From the NCBI RefSeq assembly GCF_963678635.1, contig NC_087064.1, positions 49,771,346-49,835,345 on the forward strand: DNA of 64,000 nt. The letters are read 5' to 3'. The position numbers and the translations under genes were made by a program. This document shows, piece after piece, positions 21,673 to 32,652 of this stretch; position 1 is the first letter of the stretch, and each line of letters opens with the position of its first letter. The notes below the pieces were generated by a model. That model was given only the letters and a program-made list of their open reading frames with translations, made no database searches and was not told the origin of the DNA. Origin of the DNA: Symsagittifera roscoffensis. Lineage: Eukaryota > Xenacoelomorpha > Acoela > Convolutidae.

Positions 21673-22870
21673 TGAATAAAAGTTCGACAAAACTTAAGTT
21701 TGAGGCATTTAGATGGGAGGTGAGATCAAGATTCACCTGTATGAGAATGGAAAATTTGCTCAAATTAACGTTTGGCCACATTTTTTTAACAATTTTTTTC
21801 TTTCCACGGACTTGATTCTTTTTGTTTAGACAGAATTCTATGACTTTATGATCAAAAAAAGGAGATACATGTAGGAAGACCTCATTGACCACGCGGACAT
21901 TATTAGTTATTATTAGATCTAACACTTTTCCAGATTTGTGAGTAAGCTCATTGTTCATTTGTTGCAAATTTGGTTCAGGCAAGATTTTGTTAAGAGCAGC
22001 ACTACGAGGGAGCAGGGGCGGATCTAGGATTTTCTCGAGGGGGGGGGGGGGGCGGATTTTTAAAAAATTTTCCAAAATTTTGACGACCTTTTTTTTTAGG
22101 TCGACCAAATTGATTTTTCGAGCTCTCCCAAAGCACTGTTTTGCCCCTATTTTGGCAAAGTTTTCTGCGCCGCAGGCAAATTTTTGAAAAAACAGTAAAA
22201 AAAAAAGCCGTTTTTGGGCACTTTTTGAAAAATGTTGACAAAAAAATAGCGTTTTTTGGCGCGCGCTCCCCCTCAAAGTTAGTATATATTGGCGCCGAAG
22301 GCGCTTTTAGAAAAATTTTAGGGTCGGTTGGCCAAAAAGGGATTTCTGAAAAAGTATCAAAGGAGGGACCCTTTGGGTCGGCAGGGGGTCGAATCCCTGA
22401 GGAGAAGGCGTCCGCCCCCCCCGCACCCCCCCTAAATCCGCCCCTGCGAGGGAGGTTAAGATCACCTAGCAAAATCATCTCACTCTCCAGAGTGCTTCGT
22501 ATGACTTCATATTCTAGAAAGCTCCAAATTTTTTTCTATATCACTGCTAGGGGGTCTATAAACTAGCCAGATTTGCAATATCTCTTTAGCTTTCATTTCG
22601 AAGCATGCCGCTTGAAGAATCTGAGAACACTAGTGGGATAAAAGATTTAATTTGATTCGACTTTCATAAAAGCAGATCAAGCCTCCACCACGACCATGAG
22701 GTCGCAGTGGATTGAAGCGTTTGTAATTTGTTGACGAAGAATAGCTTTGTCTTATTAGCTGGTTTTCGTCTACTTCTGAGGAAACAGTTATCAATTTTCT
22801 CGGCCAAAGTAAACCTCATTTCAACAAAACCTGGTAAGCCGAAAGAATCTGTCATTTTCTGAAACTTAAT
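21660..22870 (-). pseudogene. APE-type LINE endonuclease fragment
   Basis: The minus-strand frames show the order typical of apurinic-like endonucleases of non-LTR retrotransposons: RGGGLICFY near 22680, then a VYRPPS segment near 22555, then LLGDLNLP near 22470, then KVLDLIITNN and a FDHKVI segment near 21840-21930. The frames carry stops (for example just after the first motif), and no reverse transcriptase follows, so this is a dead fragment. The clade is not determined; the layout resembles CR1/Jockey-type elements. A hAT MITE is inserted into it at 22013-22446. Confidence 0.7.
22013..22446. mobile_element. hAT-type MITE with 8-bp target site duplication
   Basis: 434 bp, with inverted ends CAGGGGCGGATCTAGG and CCTAAATCCGCCCCTG, flanked by perfect 8-bp duplications CGAGGGAG (22005-22012 and 22447-22454). 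An 8-bp duplication and CAGGGGCGG ends are typical of hAT elements. A 14-base G run lies at 22039-22052. Reading frames through it are open but show no transposase features. Confidence 0.88.
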
Positions 22871-23084
22871 CATGGATTTTGTTTTCTAAAATCATAATCC
22901 ATATAATCGAATATGCTTCGAAAAAAAATTATAAATCTTTTTAAATTGATTTTATCGACTATATTTGGATTTTGTGAAGACTGACCATAAAAATCTAACT
23001 TAATCGATAACTCGATAAGTATCCATGAAACTTCAATGAGGGACCGTTCTGCAAAACTGAAAACAGAACGAACATAAACTAAAC

Positions 23085-23290
23085 TCAACCCCCCGCATGC
23101 AAACACTCTTCCACAGCATCCCCCCCCCCCAGACACACACACACACTTACACAATCTAATACCCCCCCACGTAATCACCAAACATCATTCCAGACTCCCC
23201 TCACACTCACACACACCCATCCATACCACACACACTCCCTCCACCCATTAAACATCCTACCACTTTAAACATCTTTCCACATACTCACAC
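23085..23290. repeat. C-rich and CA-rich low-complexity tract
   Basis: Plus-strand C runs (10 and 7 long), (CA)n stretches and CCCTCACACTCACACACACCC-like sequence. The composition is unlike its AT-rich surroundings. Confidence 0.8.
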
Positions 23291-24165
23291 ATTCCCTTTC
23301 AGTATATAGGGGTGGCAAACTGGGGGCGGGGAATCAAAATGGTTGGAAGTTACATAGGGGAGGGAATTAGTTTGGCCTAAAAGGGCGCTTAACATAGGAT
23401 GGGGGCAAGGATCGAGCCAGAAACGTGAATTATGATGATGTTAGAAAAATTACAACCGAGCGGAAAACTGAGGAATGCCAAAAGATACATCTTTGTTGCA
23501 AAAACGAGCTTTTTTGCCGGAACCGGCGCCAAAACAAGGCTAAATTTTGCCAAAAGTTAAGATTCTTGATTCGAACAGAAATAAAATTAATAGTGTCTCG
23601 AAAAATATTTGCAGTGAAAACATCGACCGAAAACTTTTTCAATTACTATTCAATTTCCCTCAAAAGTATTAAGTTTTCTTATGTTTCTTTTGTTCCGGTT
23701 ATTTCACGAAGTGAGAGGGAACTATAGGTTTGTTTTTTCTTCAAACCAGTTTTATACAATTTCTATGAAAACTCTTGAGGCCGAGTCTAGTATCACATTA
23801 AACCCTCGCAGACCCCTGACTGTTCTCGTTTTTCAGATACGTTTTTAAGACTGGAGTATGCAGAAGGCATTTACATGAAGTTTTCTGGTTTGATGCATGA
23901 AACTGTCTAATTTAGCCGTATGGTTCAATAAACGAAAAAAGAAAGAAAAAAAAACAACACACTCTTTTCAAACTTTGATCCAACATTTTCGATAGAAACA
24001 TGTTTGGTCATAACATACTGCGATGTTGCAAAGCAATGTGATTTCTTTGCTGTTCCGCAGAAATGGCGGAATATTCATCCTATGGTTCAGTTTACTTTTC
24101 CTACGTCAAATTTCGAGTTTTTATATGCCATTTTTCAACAGTGTTTCTGTACCAAATGAAAGGTA
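23290..24165. repeat. Diverged upstream unit of the 945-bp tandem family
   Basis: Shares the order GGATGGGGGCAAGGA...CGTGAATT, then TCATAACATACTGC..TGTTGCA.AGC, GGAATATT, TCGAGTTTTTAT, GCCATTTTTCAA, GTACCAAATGAAAG with the three units at 25.7-28.3 kb. It is cut at 24166 by element R3. Confidence 0.55.
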
Positions 24166-24866
24166 TCCCGGGTTGACCTCCATAGACCAAAAATGCTAAT
24201 CATACAATTTCATACACTTAATCTATGGAAAAATGCTAGTCATACAAAAGTCATACAATTTTGCAAAATGAGTATACTCGAATTTTAAAGGTATTATTTT
24301 CTTGTTTTGGTATCGAAATGACTGCATCTTCTCATACATGATTCCAAAAGTGATCTCAAAGAGAAGACTTCCAGAATATTGATGCCTCTGGTGGACTGTT
24401 TCTTGTTTTGGATTACTTAGCTAGCTAAAAGGTTTTTTTCTTAGTTTTCCTGAGGCAGTATCTCCTGGTTTGGAGCCCCCTAGGATAAGATTAAGAAATG
24501 CTCTGCTTTCTCAGCGTGTGAAGAGAATTGACTACAAGAAATCAAATTTTCTCTGGTTTTTTTCTTCTCTGTTCAGAGACTGCTCGTCGTATGGGATGGG
24601 GATTAAATTAGTTTTTTGCCTCTTCTTGCTGGATTTCTAATTGTTAAAAAATGCTAGTCATAAAATTTTCATACATGAAAAATTTCTAAAATTACAATTT
24701 GCGTATATGAAAAAATGCTAGTCATACACTTTCCATATATGAAAAAATGCTAGTCATACAATTTCCATATATGAAAAAATACAAATCATAGACCTTTCAT
24801 GCCATTTTCTGTACGTATGGAATCGTATGGAAATTTTATGACTAGCCTTTTTGGTCAACCCGGGGT
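24166..24866. mobile_element. Inverted-repeat element R3 with TA flanks
   Basis: 701 bp. The left end TCCCGGGTTGACC and right end GGTCAACCCGGGGT are inverted and flanked by TA on both sides (24164-24165, 24867-24868), as expected for Tc1/mariner-type insertion. Inside, a unit of about 32 bp (AAATGCTAGTCATACAnTTT plus CCATATATGA) is repeated near both ends. No transposase frame is seen. Confidence 0.7.
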
Positions 24867-25059
24867 TAATGTTCCAACTCATGAACTTATAACTTGTGTG
24901 AAAACTACCAGACGGCTACTTTTTTCTTCAAAGGCAAAAAAATCCAATTAATGAGCTAAAAAAAGATTAGAGCTAGCTTAGATTAGAAACAGTATGTTTG
25001 AAAATATACTGAAATACTGAACTAAGATATAGAAGCTAAAATTGGCCTCAAAAACAATA

Positions 25060-25592
25060 CGAGGTACGATACCAGTAAAATAACACAAGAATTAAACCAC
25101 TGGCCAGTTTCCTTGATATGCACTCGGGGAAATGTGGAACACTTTTAAATGTACTTCTACCAATGCGCCAATCCATTCGGCCGATCCAGTTTGTTGATCG
25201 AAAAGTTGATCATACGAACAATAAGGTGTTATGCTTGCACATTCAACCTTAAACACTGATCCTACTTACTCAAATATGCAAATAATGCTACCCTCAGTTA
25301 TGGGTTCAGTACGGATGTTGTAATCGTGACAAAATGTGATACGAAATGACAAGAGGTAGGAGCTTTTTTGCGAGACTGGCTCGAGAAGTTCTCACAGAGC
25401 GAGTTCGGAATGCTCTCGAGGAATTTTCGGCGACGGACTGTCAGGCCTATTCCGACAAGGCCGAGATTGACCGAGGGAATTACTTGTTCTTGTCGTCACA
25501 TAAATACTATGAACTAATCAGGAACTTGTTTGGTCAGCTTCAAGAGCGCCATGTCGTTTGCGAGCGTTTTTCTTGTTTGGTATCTAGCAAAT
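25060..25592 (-). pseudogene. SPH pseudogene C (exon 3 and 3' flank)
   Basis: The minus strand aligns along its length with exon 3 of gene B, including the acceptor (TTTGCTAG), the NDMAL segment, RRKFLESIPNSL and the 3' flank down to about 24960. It is disabled. In-frame TAG and TGA fall where gene B reads EEF and MCR, a TAA follows the TSVLNP segment, and a frame disruption before that removes the Tyr-for-Ser motif. A worn remnant of exon 2 lies at about 25730-25780. It is a decayed tandem duplicate of gene B. Confidence 0.8.
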
Positions 25593-25689
25593 AGATACAG
25601 CTCTTTTGGAGAACTCTTTCAAATTTTTTAATTGAAAAAGAGATTATGATTTGTCAAATTAAATTGTTTTCCAATTAAGGAAACAAGTT

Positions 25690-28400
25690 TGTTCATTGTA
25701 CGGAATCAACATGTTACAATGAAAAAAACTATCTAGGCGTGGCGTTAACTGCAGGAAGATTTTTTTGTGGAATTTTCAATTTTTGTTTTTTTTTTGTACA
25801 AAATTGCTTATACGAAATTGCTTGATCATAACATACTCTGCTGCATGCACAGCGAGGAATTTTTTTTGTTTGTTCGTAGAGTTGATGGAATGATTAGGCA
25901 GAAGTGGAGTTTTTTCTCAAAACGAAGTTCGAGTTTTCATTTGCCTACTTTCAATTGTGTTTTCTCTACCAAATCTTTTTATTGAGCTAAGTTAAATTAA
26001 AAAATCATTTGTTTGAAAATTTTCAATCAGGCTAATAATGGAAAATCTTTTTGTTTTTTGTGTGTGTTTGTTTGTGATAGCGAGTGAGCAGCATTTGAAT
26101 TATGCTGAGAAGTTGCGTCAAAAATGTTTATGGGAGCTACTCGAATTAATAAAATGTTTCTGAAAGTTAATAGAATTCCTTTGAGCTTAAAGTGGCTCGT
26201 GGGGGTCTTAAAAAATCTGAACAAAATTTTTTGAATATAAAATAAGTTTCCAGAGACTTTGAGGTATAGTCAAAAACTTCTAATATATTAAGTATTGCTG
26301 CTATTTGAATTCAAAAAAGCTGCCATAGTTTAAATTTGAGTTACTTAACTATTATTAGCTCTTGGTACTTATATTCTGAATGCATCCTTCCACAGAACTT
26401 TTCAAAACTGCAACAAAAACAAAAAACTAAAACAAACGCTGAGCACTGATTGTGTTTTTTTTTCAGTACAATCAAAGCAATTTTTGTAAAATGAAGCAGT
26501 GCTAAAAATGTATGATAAATAATTGTTTTCATTGCAATTTCATTACAGGGGTGTATGTTTGGCCTAAAAAATAAAAGAGGGATTACGTTGGGAACGAAAG
26601 ACAAAAATTGAGACGAAAATGAAAAAAAAAGACCGGAAAAATTGAAAAAGTAGAAGAAAGGAAAACTTACAATTTTATAAAGGGAAAAGTTTTTAGAACT
26701 TCCGACAATAATATTTTGGACAATATTATGATTTTTTTTTAAATTAACATTGCTTATAAAAACACTTGATCACATCAAACAATGCTGCTTGCACAGCGAA
26801 AGGGTTTTCTTGCTTATACGCAGCGATCATGGAATATTTCAGCTACGGTTTGCTTTTCTTTTCTCAAGACAATTTTCAAGTTTTCATGCCATTTTTCAGT
26901 GTTTTTTTTACCACACTATACTGGTAACTTAAAGTTTTACAAGCCATTTCATTTTTTGAAAGTTGCCAATCAGACTGGTGTAGAACATTTGATGTATTTC
27001 AGATTATAACTTGCTGCAACGACGGAGAGTTGTAATAATCTAGCTGTGAAATTGTCGCAAAATGAAAGTTTGCGAGCAATTTGAAATCACAAATATGTTT
27101 CTAAGCCCTGAAACTATTTCTTTGCGCTTGAATTGAATTGAAGTGGTTTCAAGAAACCTGAAACAATTTTTATCCATCCTTTTTTTAAAGTTCTCAGAAA
27201 AATCTTTTTCGTAGACTTTTATAGTAGTCGAAACTTTCTGATACTTGAAGTTTTGTAGCTTTTTGAACTCAAGAATTGCTACCATTCATATTTTTAATCT
27301 ATTTTAGAGATTACTCCCTCTTAGTACTTAAATTGCATCTGCAACACTTCGGAGAACCCAACAGAACAGCAACGAAATCTAAAAAAAATCTGAAAACTAA
27401 CAACGAAATTTATTATTATTTTTTTTGAAACACTTGAAGCAGCTTTTCGAAATTGAAGCATTATTAAAAAATGTATGGCACGGTTAGTTCACATATAAAC
27501 TTCATAACAATGTGGGATGGGCTAGTGGCTGTCGTGCAGCGTTGGCATGAAAAGTGGCTTAACATGCGATGGGTGCAAGGAGGGAATGAGGGACGTGAAT
27601 TGGAAAGAAAAAAATTAACTATTGTGAAAGGAGAAAGGTTGAAAACTTCCGACATCAAGTTTTGTGGAAATTTTTGTTTTTTTCCTTTTACAAAGCTGTT
27701 TATACAATCTTGCTGCGTCACAACACACTGTGCCTCTTGCACAGTGATAGGCTTTTCAACCTTGCTGATCAGCAGAATTGATGGAATATTTAGGCTACAG
27801 TGTGGTTTTCCTTACTTTAGACAATTTTAAAAGTTTTCATTTGGCATTTTTCAAATGCATTTTCTTTACCACATGAAAGTATTATCGTTTTAAGTTCAAA
27901 CTTAACAAGGAGTTTCACATGTTTAAAGTATGCCCAATATTTTTGTGCTATTTCTTACTTTTTTTCATCGATTTTTTGAAATTATTTTTTATAAAATACA
28001 ATTCCATAGTCCTTGAGGGGTAGCCACAACCTTCTGATATGCGAAGTCGTTTGGCTATTTGTTCTCAAAGAATGCTGGCACAGTTTCTAACCTACCGTAC
28101 TTAAGGATTATTATCACTTGGTTTTTGAATTTCAACAGCAGCACTTCGGAACCCAACAAACAGCAAAAGTTAAAAAATTAAAAACAAACCACATACTGTT
28201 TTTGTTTTTCCCCGTTACAATTGAAGGAGCTTTTCTAAATTGAAGCACTAATAAAAAATTTATTCATTGCAATTTGCAGATGTATGACTCATTGATTCAT
28301 AATTTCATTGATTTCCAAAAATGTCTCAAAGAACTCTTTCAAGCTTTGATTTTTTTCAAAACAAACAGAAATTTTAAATTACTGAGCTAAAAATGGGATA
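25690..28400. repeat. Three tandem units of about 945 bp
   Basis: Anchors such as GCACAGCGA fall at about 25848, 26792 and 27738, a spacing of 944-946. Each unit has, in order, a GCTTATA..AA.TTGCTTGATCA line, TGGAATATT/GGAATGATT, TTTTCATnTGCC, and a tail with ACTTCGGAACCCAACA.AACAGCAA and GAAGCA.T..TAAAAA. The units lie between pseudogene C and gene B and appear non-coding. Confidence 0.6.
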
Positions 28401-28502
28401 AAAGTAGATACAGTATATTCAAAATCTATAAAAATACGATATAAAAGCTAAGATTGTTCCCAAAAATGATATCAAGTACGATTAAAAAAATAACACAGGA
28501 CT

Positions 28503-29852
28503 TCAACCACTGGCCATTGTGCCTGATATCCACTCGAAGAAATGGGGAACACTTGTGAATGTACTTCCACCGTTGCACATTTCGTCCGGCCGATCCAGTC
28601 TGTTGGTCGAAAAACTCGCCACCCCATACAAACAATTAGGGGTCGTGCTTGCACATTCGAATTTATACAGTGGTCCTCCATAATCAAACATGCATATGTT
28701 GCTACCCTCAGTTATCGGTTCAGTACATATGTTATAATCGGGACAAAACTGGATCGAAAACGGTCGCCAAGAGGTCGGAAATCTTCCGCGAGATTCCCGC
28801 AGGAATATTTCACGGAGCGAGTTCGGAATGCTCTCGAGGAGCTTTCCGCGACTTACTGTCGCGCCCATTCCGACAGTGCCGAGCATGACCGAATGAGGTA
28901 CTTGTTCTTGTCGGCACATAGGTATTCTGAACTCCTCGGGAACTCGCCTGGTCAGTTTCACGAGTGCCATGTCGTTTGCAGGCGTTGGTCCCGATCGGTA
29001 ACTGGCAAACAGAATTTTATTGGAAAAAACTTAAGAAACTTCCATTGAAAAACAAGTTTGAATTTTGATTTAAATCGACTGTTTCAGTTTGCGGATGAAA
29101 AACCTTGAATTGTTTGTCGTAGTGCAATTAGAATGTTGATTTCAAAAAATTACCCGGGTGCGGCATAAATTGCAGAAACTTCCGACATTATTTTTCGTGA
29201 GAATGGCATCGAAAAGTCTCCAATTTCAACAACGATTTCATCAGCTAAAAAGATAAATTATTCAATACATTCCAGCAAAACCTAATGAAGAATCAAAATT
29301 TGCTCAAGTCTTCTGGTCGAAAAAAATCTAGTTGCATTATCAAAGATTTTTCAATAATTCTGAATATACTCGATATCACTAAAGTAATTCATATTAGTCT
29401 TTTTTTAAAAATGGCTCTATTTTTCTTCTTTCTACTTTTTCATCTTTCATGGTAAATCATAATCAGTGTTATCCCAAAAATAATCCCTCTCTTAAAGCCA
29501 GCCTATCCTCACTCATGCTTCGCCATTCAACTTCCTTCACTGTTGAAAAATGGTGCAAGACATACAACTTACTAATAAATAGATCAAGACACTTAGTTGA
29601 AGTGAGCACCCACTGAGGGTCGATGATGGATCCGCCGCAGAAGCCACGTGGTGGTGGCAGCCGAAGTCTCACGTAGAACAGGCGAGTCCCGCTCCTAATT
29701 CCATTCACTATTTCGGACACAAGAGAGTCGGTTAGGTTTACTGGACCATCGGACCATCTGTCACGAACATCTTCACTGACAGGTACTGAATAGCTGAATT
29801 GGGCAGAAAACAGAATGGATGTTGAGGTGATTAAAATTAAGAGAGTGTCCAT
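28503..29852 (-). CDS. Gene B: secreted serine protease homologue (catalytically dead trypsin fold), three exons
   Basis: Exons: 29852-29573, 29244-29154, 29001-28503, with introns of 328 and 152 bp. Donors are TTA|GTAAGT and CCCGG|GTAATT, acceptors TTTTTAG and TTTGCCAG, and phases match, giving 289 residues. A signal peptide covers about residues 1-22. IVNG at 48-51 is preceded by Glu47, so there is no activation cleavage site. FCGG is at 71-74. STKC has Lys87 at the His57 position. GDFS is at 102-105. NDMALVKL keeps Asp134 (Asp102). CMFDYGGPL puts Tyr231 at the Ser195 position. YGVAS and an FFEWI helix close the fold. Even Cys spacing suggests disulfides and secretion. The three substitutions match gene A, so the loss of catalysis predates their divergence. 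A binding role is inference; the partner is unknown. Confidence 0.85.
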
Positions 29853-30674
29853 ATTAAGAAAAAAGAATTAAATGATTTTTCCTTCAAAATTTAACCTGTA
29901 ATTTGAGTTTAACTAAAGAAGTACTTTTGCTCAGTTTGTACTGTTTAAATTAGTAACATGATATTTGCTGTTATATGGGTTGTGAATAAACATTGATAAT
30001 GACCGGTTGTCATTGGCTATATTCTTCAATGCCGAATATGTCGAGGTCTCGCACTTTTTTGGTCATCGCTGGAATCCAACTAATTCTGTATATTTTAGCA
30101 AAATTGAAGGTCACTTAGAGCTAATTTGACAACGTAAAACAAAACTACAAATTTGTAGACTCAATAATCAGAACACTATCTCAAATATTCATCCTAAGCT
30201 GCTCAAGGTCATTTTCGTCCAAGCTCCTGAAATGAAAATAATGTAGTCATGGTCACTGCAGTTTTTTCGATCAACAAAAATGAGAAGGACTTTTTGTTCG
30301 GTTTTCATTTTTTTTTCGCACGCCGAGAAACGCAGTACAAAGAGTGAAGATATAAGAGAAATTTTCATAATTCGGTAATCAAAAATTTTTGCGACAATGT
30401 TTTTTTTCTCAGTATATTTATCAACAATATTGTGAAGCTAGAACTTTTAAGGCAAAACAAGGAAAATTTTTTTTGAAGCGATAATTTTGCGACCTGTGAT
30501 CAAGCAGGGGTGGAAAGGAAACTAACCAAGTGTAACTTTTTTGTAACCTTTTTTTAGCGCTCAGGGCTTTGAGCGTGGGTTGATATTCAATTAATGCATT
30601 AATGTTTAGTTAAGGAGATTTTTTCAAAAAGTGGTACTAAAACAGACTAAAAACATTTTAAAAAAGGTCAAAAA
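29853..30674. other. Intergenic region upstream of gene B
   Basis: The gene B promoter should lie here, but I see no convincing TATA or other element close to the start. An inverted GCGCTCAGGGCTTTGAGCG occurs at about 30556. There is no gene. Confidence 0.4.
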
Positions 30675-31082
30675 TGAGTTAGGTTCGAGGTGTAACTCAT
30701 AGAGTAGTTTCGGATAGGGTACACCGTCTGCTCGTCACGCTATCTTAATTTCGGCTGGATAGATTCCTGCAACTTCTTAGTCTAATACCGATCCTAGTCT
30801 TACTCTTATATCTACTAGTCTCAGGGTGTTTAACTAGTCTCTGCTAGGCTCAATAGATCTAGGGTATACTGGTTTATTGGGGCTGCTGAAGTTCTCTTGG
30901 AGAGACAACTAATTTCTAAGTTAAATTCAAATCTCTCTGGTGCTGAAATTACAAGTAATTTCAGCACTTACAAATAAGTGGGTTGTTAGTTAGATGGATC
31001 ATGATTGGTTAATATTATATACTTTACAGTGGTAAAATATCTAATTTATCCAATCATAAAATATAGTTTATATCTGGTTCTA
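30675..31082 (-). repeat. LTR at left end (3' LTR of the element)
   Basis: Shares long identical blocks with 48550-48937: CTCAGGGTGTTTAACTAGTC, TCTCTGGTGCTGAAATTACA, AATTTCAGCACTTACAAATA, TATAGTTTATATCTGGTTC. It begins near TGAGTTAGGTTCG and ends near CTGGTTCTA; boundaries are approximate. It contains an inverted TGCTGAAATTAC...GTAATTTCAGCA hairpin (about 30941-30967). Confidence 0.8.
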
Positions 31083-32650
31083 CCCATCCGGGGTTTACAG
31101 AGTTTTTTTAATCTTGTATCTTCTTTCTGTAATGGAGGATGGATGATGACCGTTGATATTTGGCGAGCATTATTTCTGGTTTTGTTCTTGGAGAAGAGAG
31201 CTGTTGTTTGTTCGACGATGGCTGCAACCGTTGGTGAAATCAATCTGATTTCAAAATGGTTTGCTATGATTGTTTGTTCTGCTTGGGCGGAGAACTGGAT
31301 CGATTATCATATTGTCTGGGAATGGCATGAAGATCATGTTTGGAGGGAATGCCTTGTAGCTCGGATCTGTGCGTATACTTGGATATCGAGGTGGTCATTG
31401 ATCTAATTCAATGAAGTCCTTTTCTGCGAAGTCAAGTCGTACTCTAAATCTTTTTTGAGTCGTGTTTGTGAGCGGCATATCGGTTGTGTTTAGCCATTCT
31501 GTAAGTTGAGTATGATGGGGTCGTCTAATCTTTGGATGCTCATCTTTGTGGTTGTGTGTAATCTATGTACTGCATATTATAATTTACATTTTATAAATTT
31601 TGTTAATTTTAATTTTTTAGTTATGATTTCAGTTAATTGTTATCGCAAAAGCGTTTTAGTTTTAGTTCAGTTATTTTTAAGAGTTACTCACACTTGAGTA
31701 CCTCTTGTCAAAAATATTGATGTGTTCACAAAGCGTGGATGTAGCACGGCGGGTTAGGCCGGCTATAGAGCATGCTCAGGACGTCCTCTCTGGTGGGTTA
31801 GGCCAGTAGTGGGAGTATGATTTCGTGCTGGTTTTTCAAGGGGTCCTGCTTTGTGTTAACTTTTAATGTTATATTATTTCTGGTTTTCCTTTTGTTTCGT
31901 TTGTTGTGTCCTTTTCTCAAAAATCAAATTGTTTGGTTTGGGTTTGTCTTGCGACTTTTTGGTGTTTTATTGTTTCTTTTTTAGACTTGGTAATAGTCTT
32001 CAAAAGAATAAATTATCCAGTTTTAAGCTGGTTTAATCCGGTTTGGGTACCGTGGGTTTTCTTTTCTTAGTCATGCTGTTAGTTTATGGTTTATGGTGTT
32101 TAGTAGGCTGCGTTGGTTAGTTTGGTTATTATATAATTCCATTCCAACCGGGTTAAAGGAAAAGTGGAAACTTGTTATTGCTGGTTTAGTCGTTGTCAAT
32201 GAAAACTTAAAACTTGAATTCATTGTTTTAAACACTTCTTCGTGGGCGAGGTGTGCGATTGTGGATAGAATTTCTGTGCGTTTGAACAGAAGTTATAGAA
32301 AAAGTTAGTACTGCATTTCATTTGTATGAATTTACTGCTTTTAAGACTAAATTTTACTGCTTTTGGGGTTGAAAGTATAAATCAATTTTCATCGTACTTA
32401 AATTTATTACATTTAGGGAAATAATTTAGAAATGAATGAATTTACTACTTTGAATTGACTTTTACTGCATAATTTAGTGCTGTTGGTTTAATAGAGTTTA
32501 GATATGGAAAACAGAGTTTATATTTTTATCTGTTTTTTCTTGTTTTGAAGGTGATCGTGGTGTGAAGACTAAAGAAAATGCAAATTACTGAATAAAATGG
32601 TGAGTTCTATTTTGAATTAGTTAGTTTGAAATTTATTAATTTCATAGTTA
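31083..32650 (-). other. Element 3' region between accessory ORF and LTR
   Basis: Related to 4103-5400 in the truncated copy but with no conserved reading frame that I can establish. Open stretches here on either strand have no recognisable features, so it is probably the 3' untranslated part. Confidence 0.4.
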
Positions 32651-32652
32651 CC

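Noticed and set aside
22002-22566. Open frames of 140-158 codons on both strands
   Set aside because: They run through the hAT MITE and its G run; no protein features, and the element has clear ends and target duplications.
25346-25594. 82-codon plus-strand frame
   Set aside because: Antisense of SPH pseudogene C exon 3.
27471-27830. 119-codon plus-strand frame
   Set aside because: It lies across a 945-bp tandem unit and is not open in the sister units.
28542-29048. 168-codon plus-strand frame
   Set aside because: Antisense of SPH gene B exon 3.
31075-31097. TGGTTCTACCCATCCGGGG just inside the left LTR as a tRNA primer binding site for a plus-strand element
   Set aside because: All coding domains (gag, RT, integrase) read on the minus strand, so the primer site must be next to the right LTR. 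The resemblance is probably chance.
31005-31406. 133-codon plus-strand frame next to the left LTR
   Set aside because: It begins inside the LTR and lies antisense to the element; no domain.
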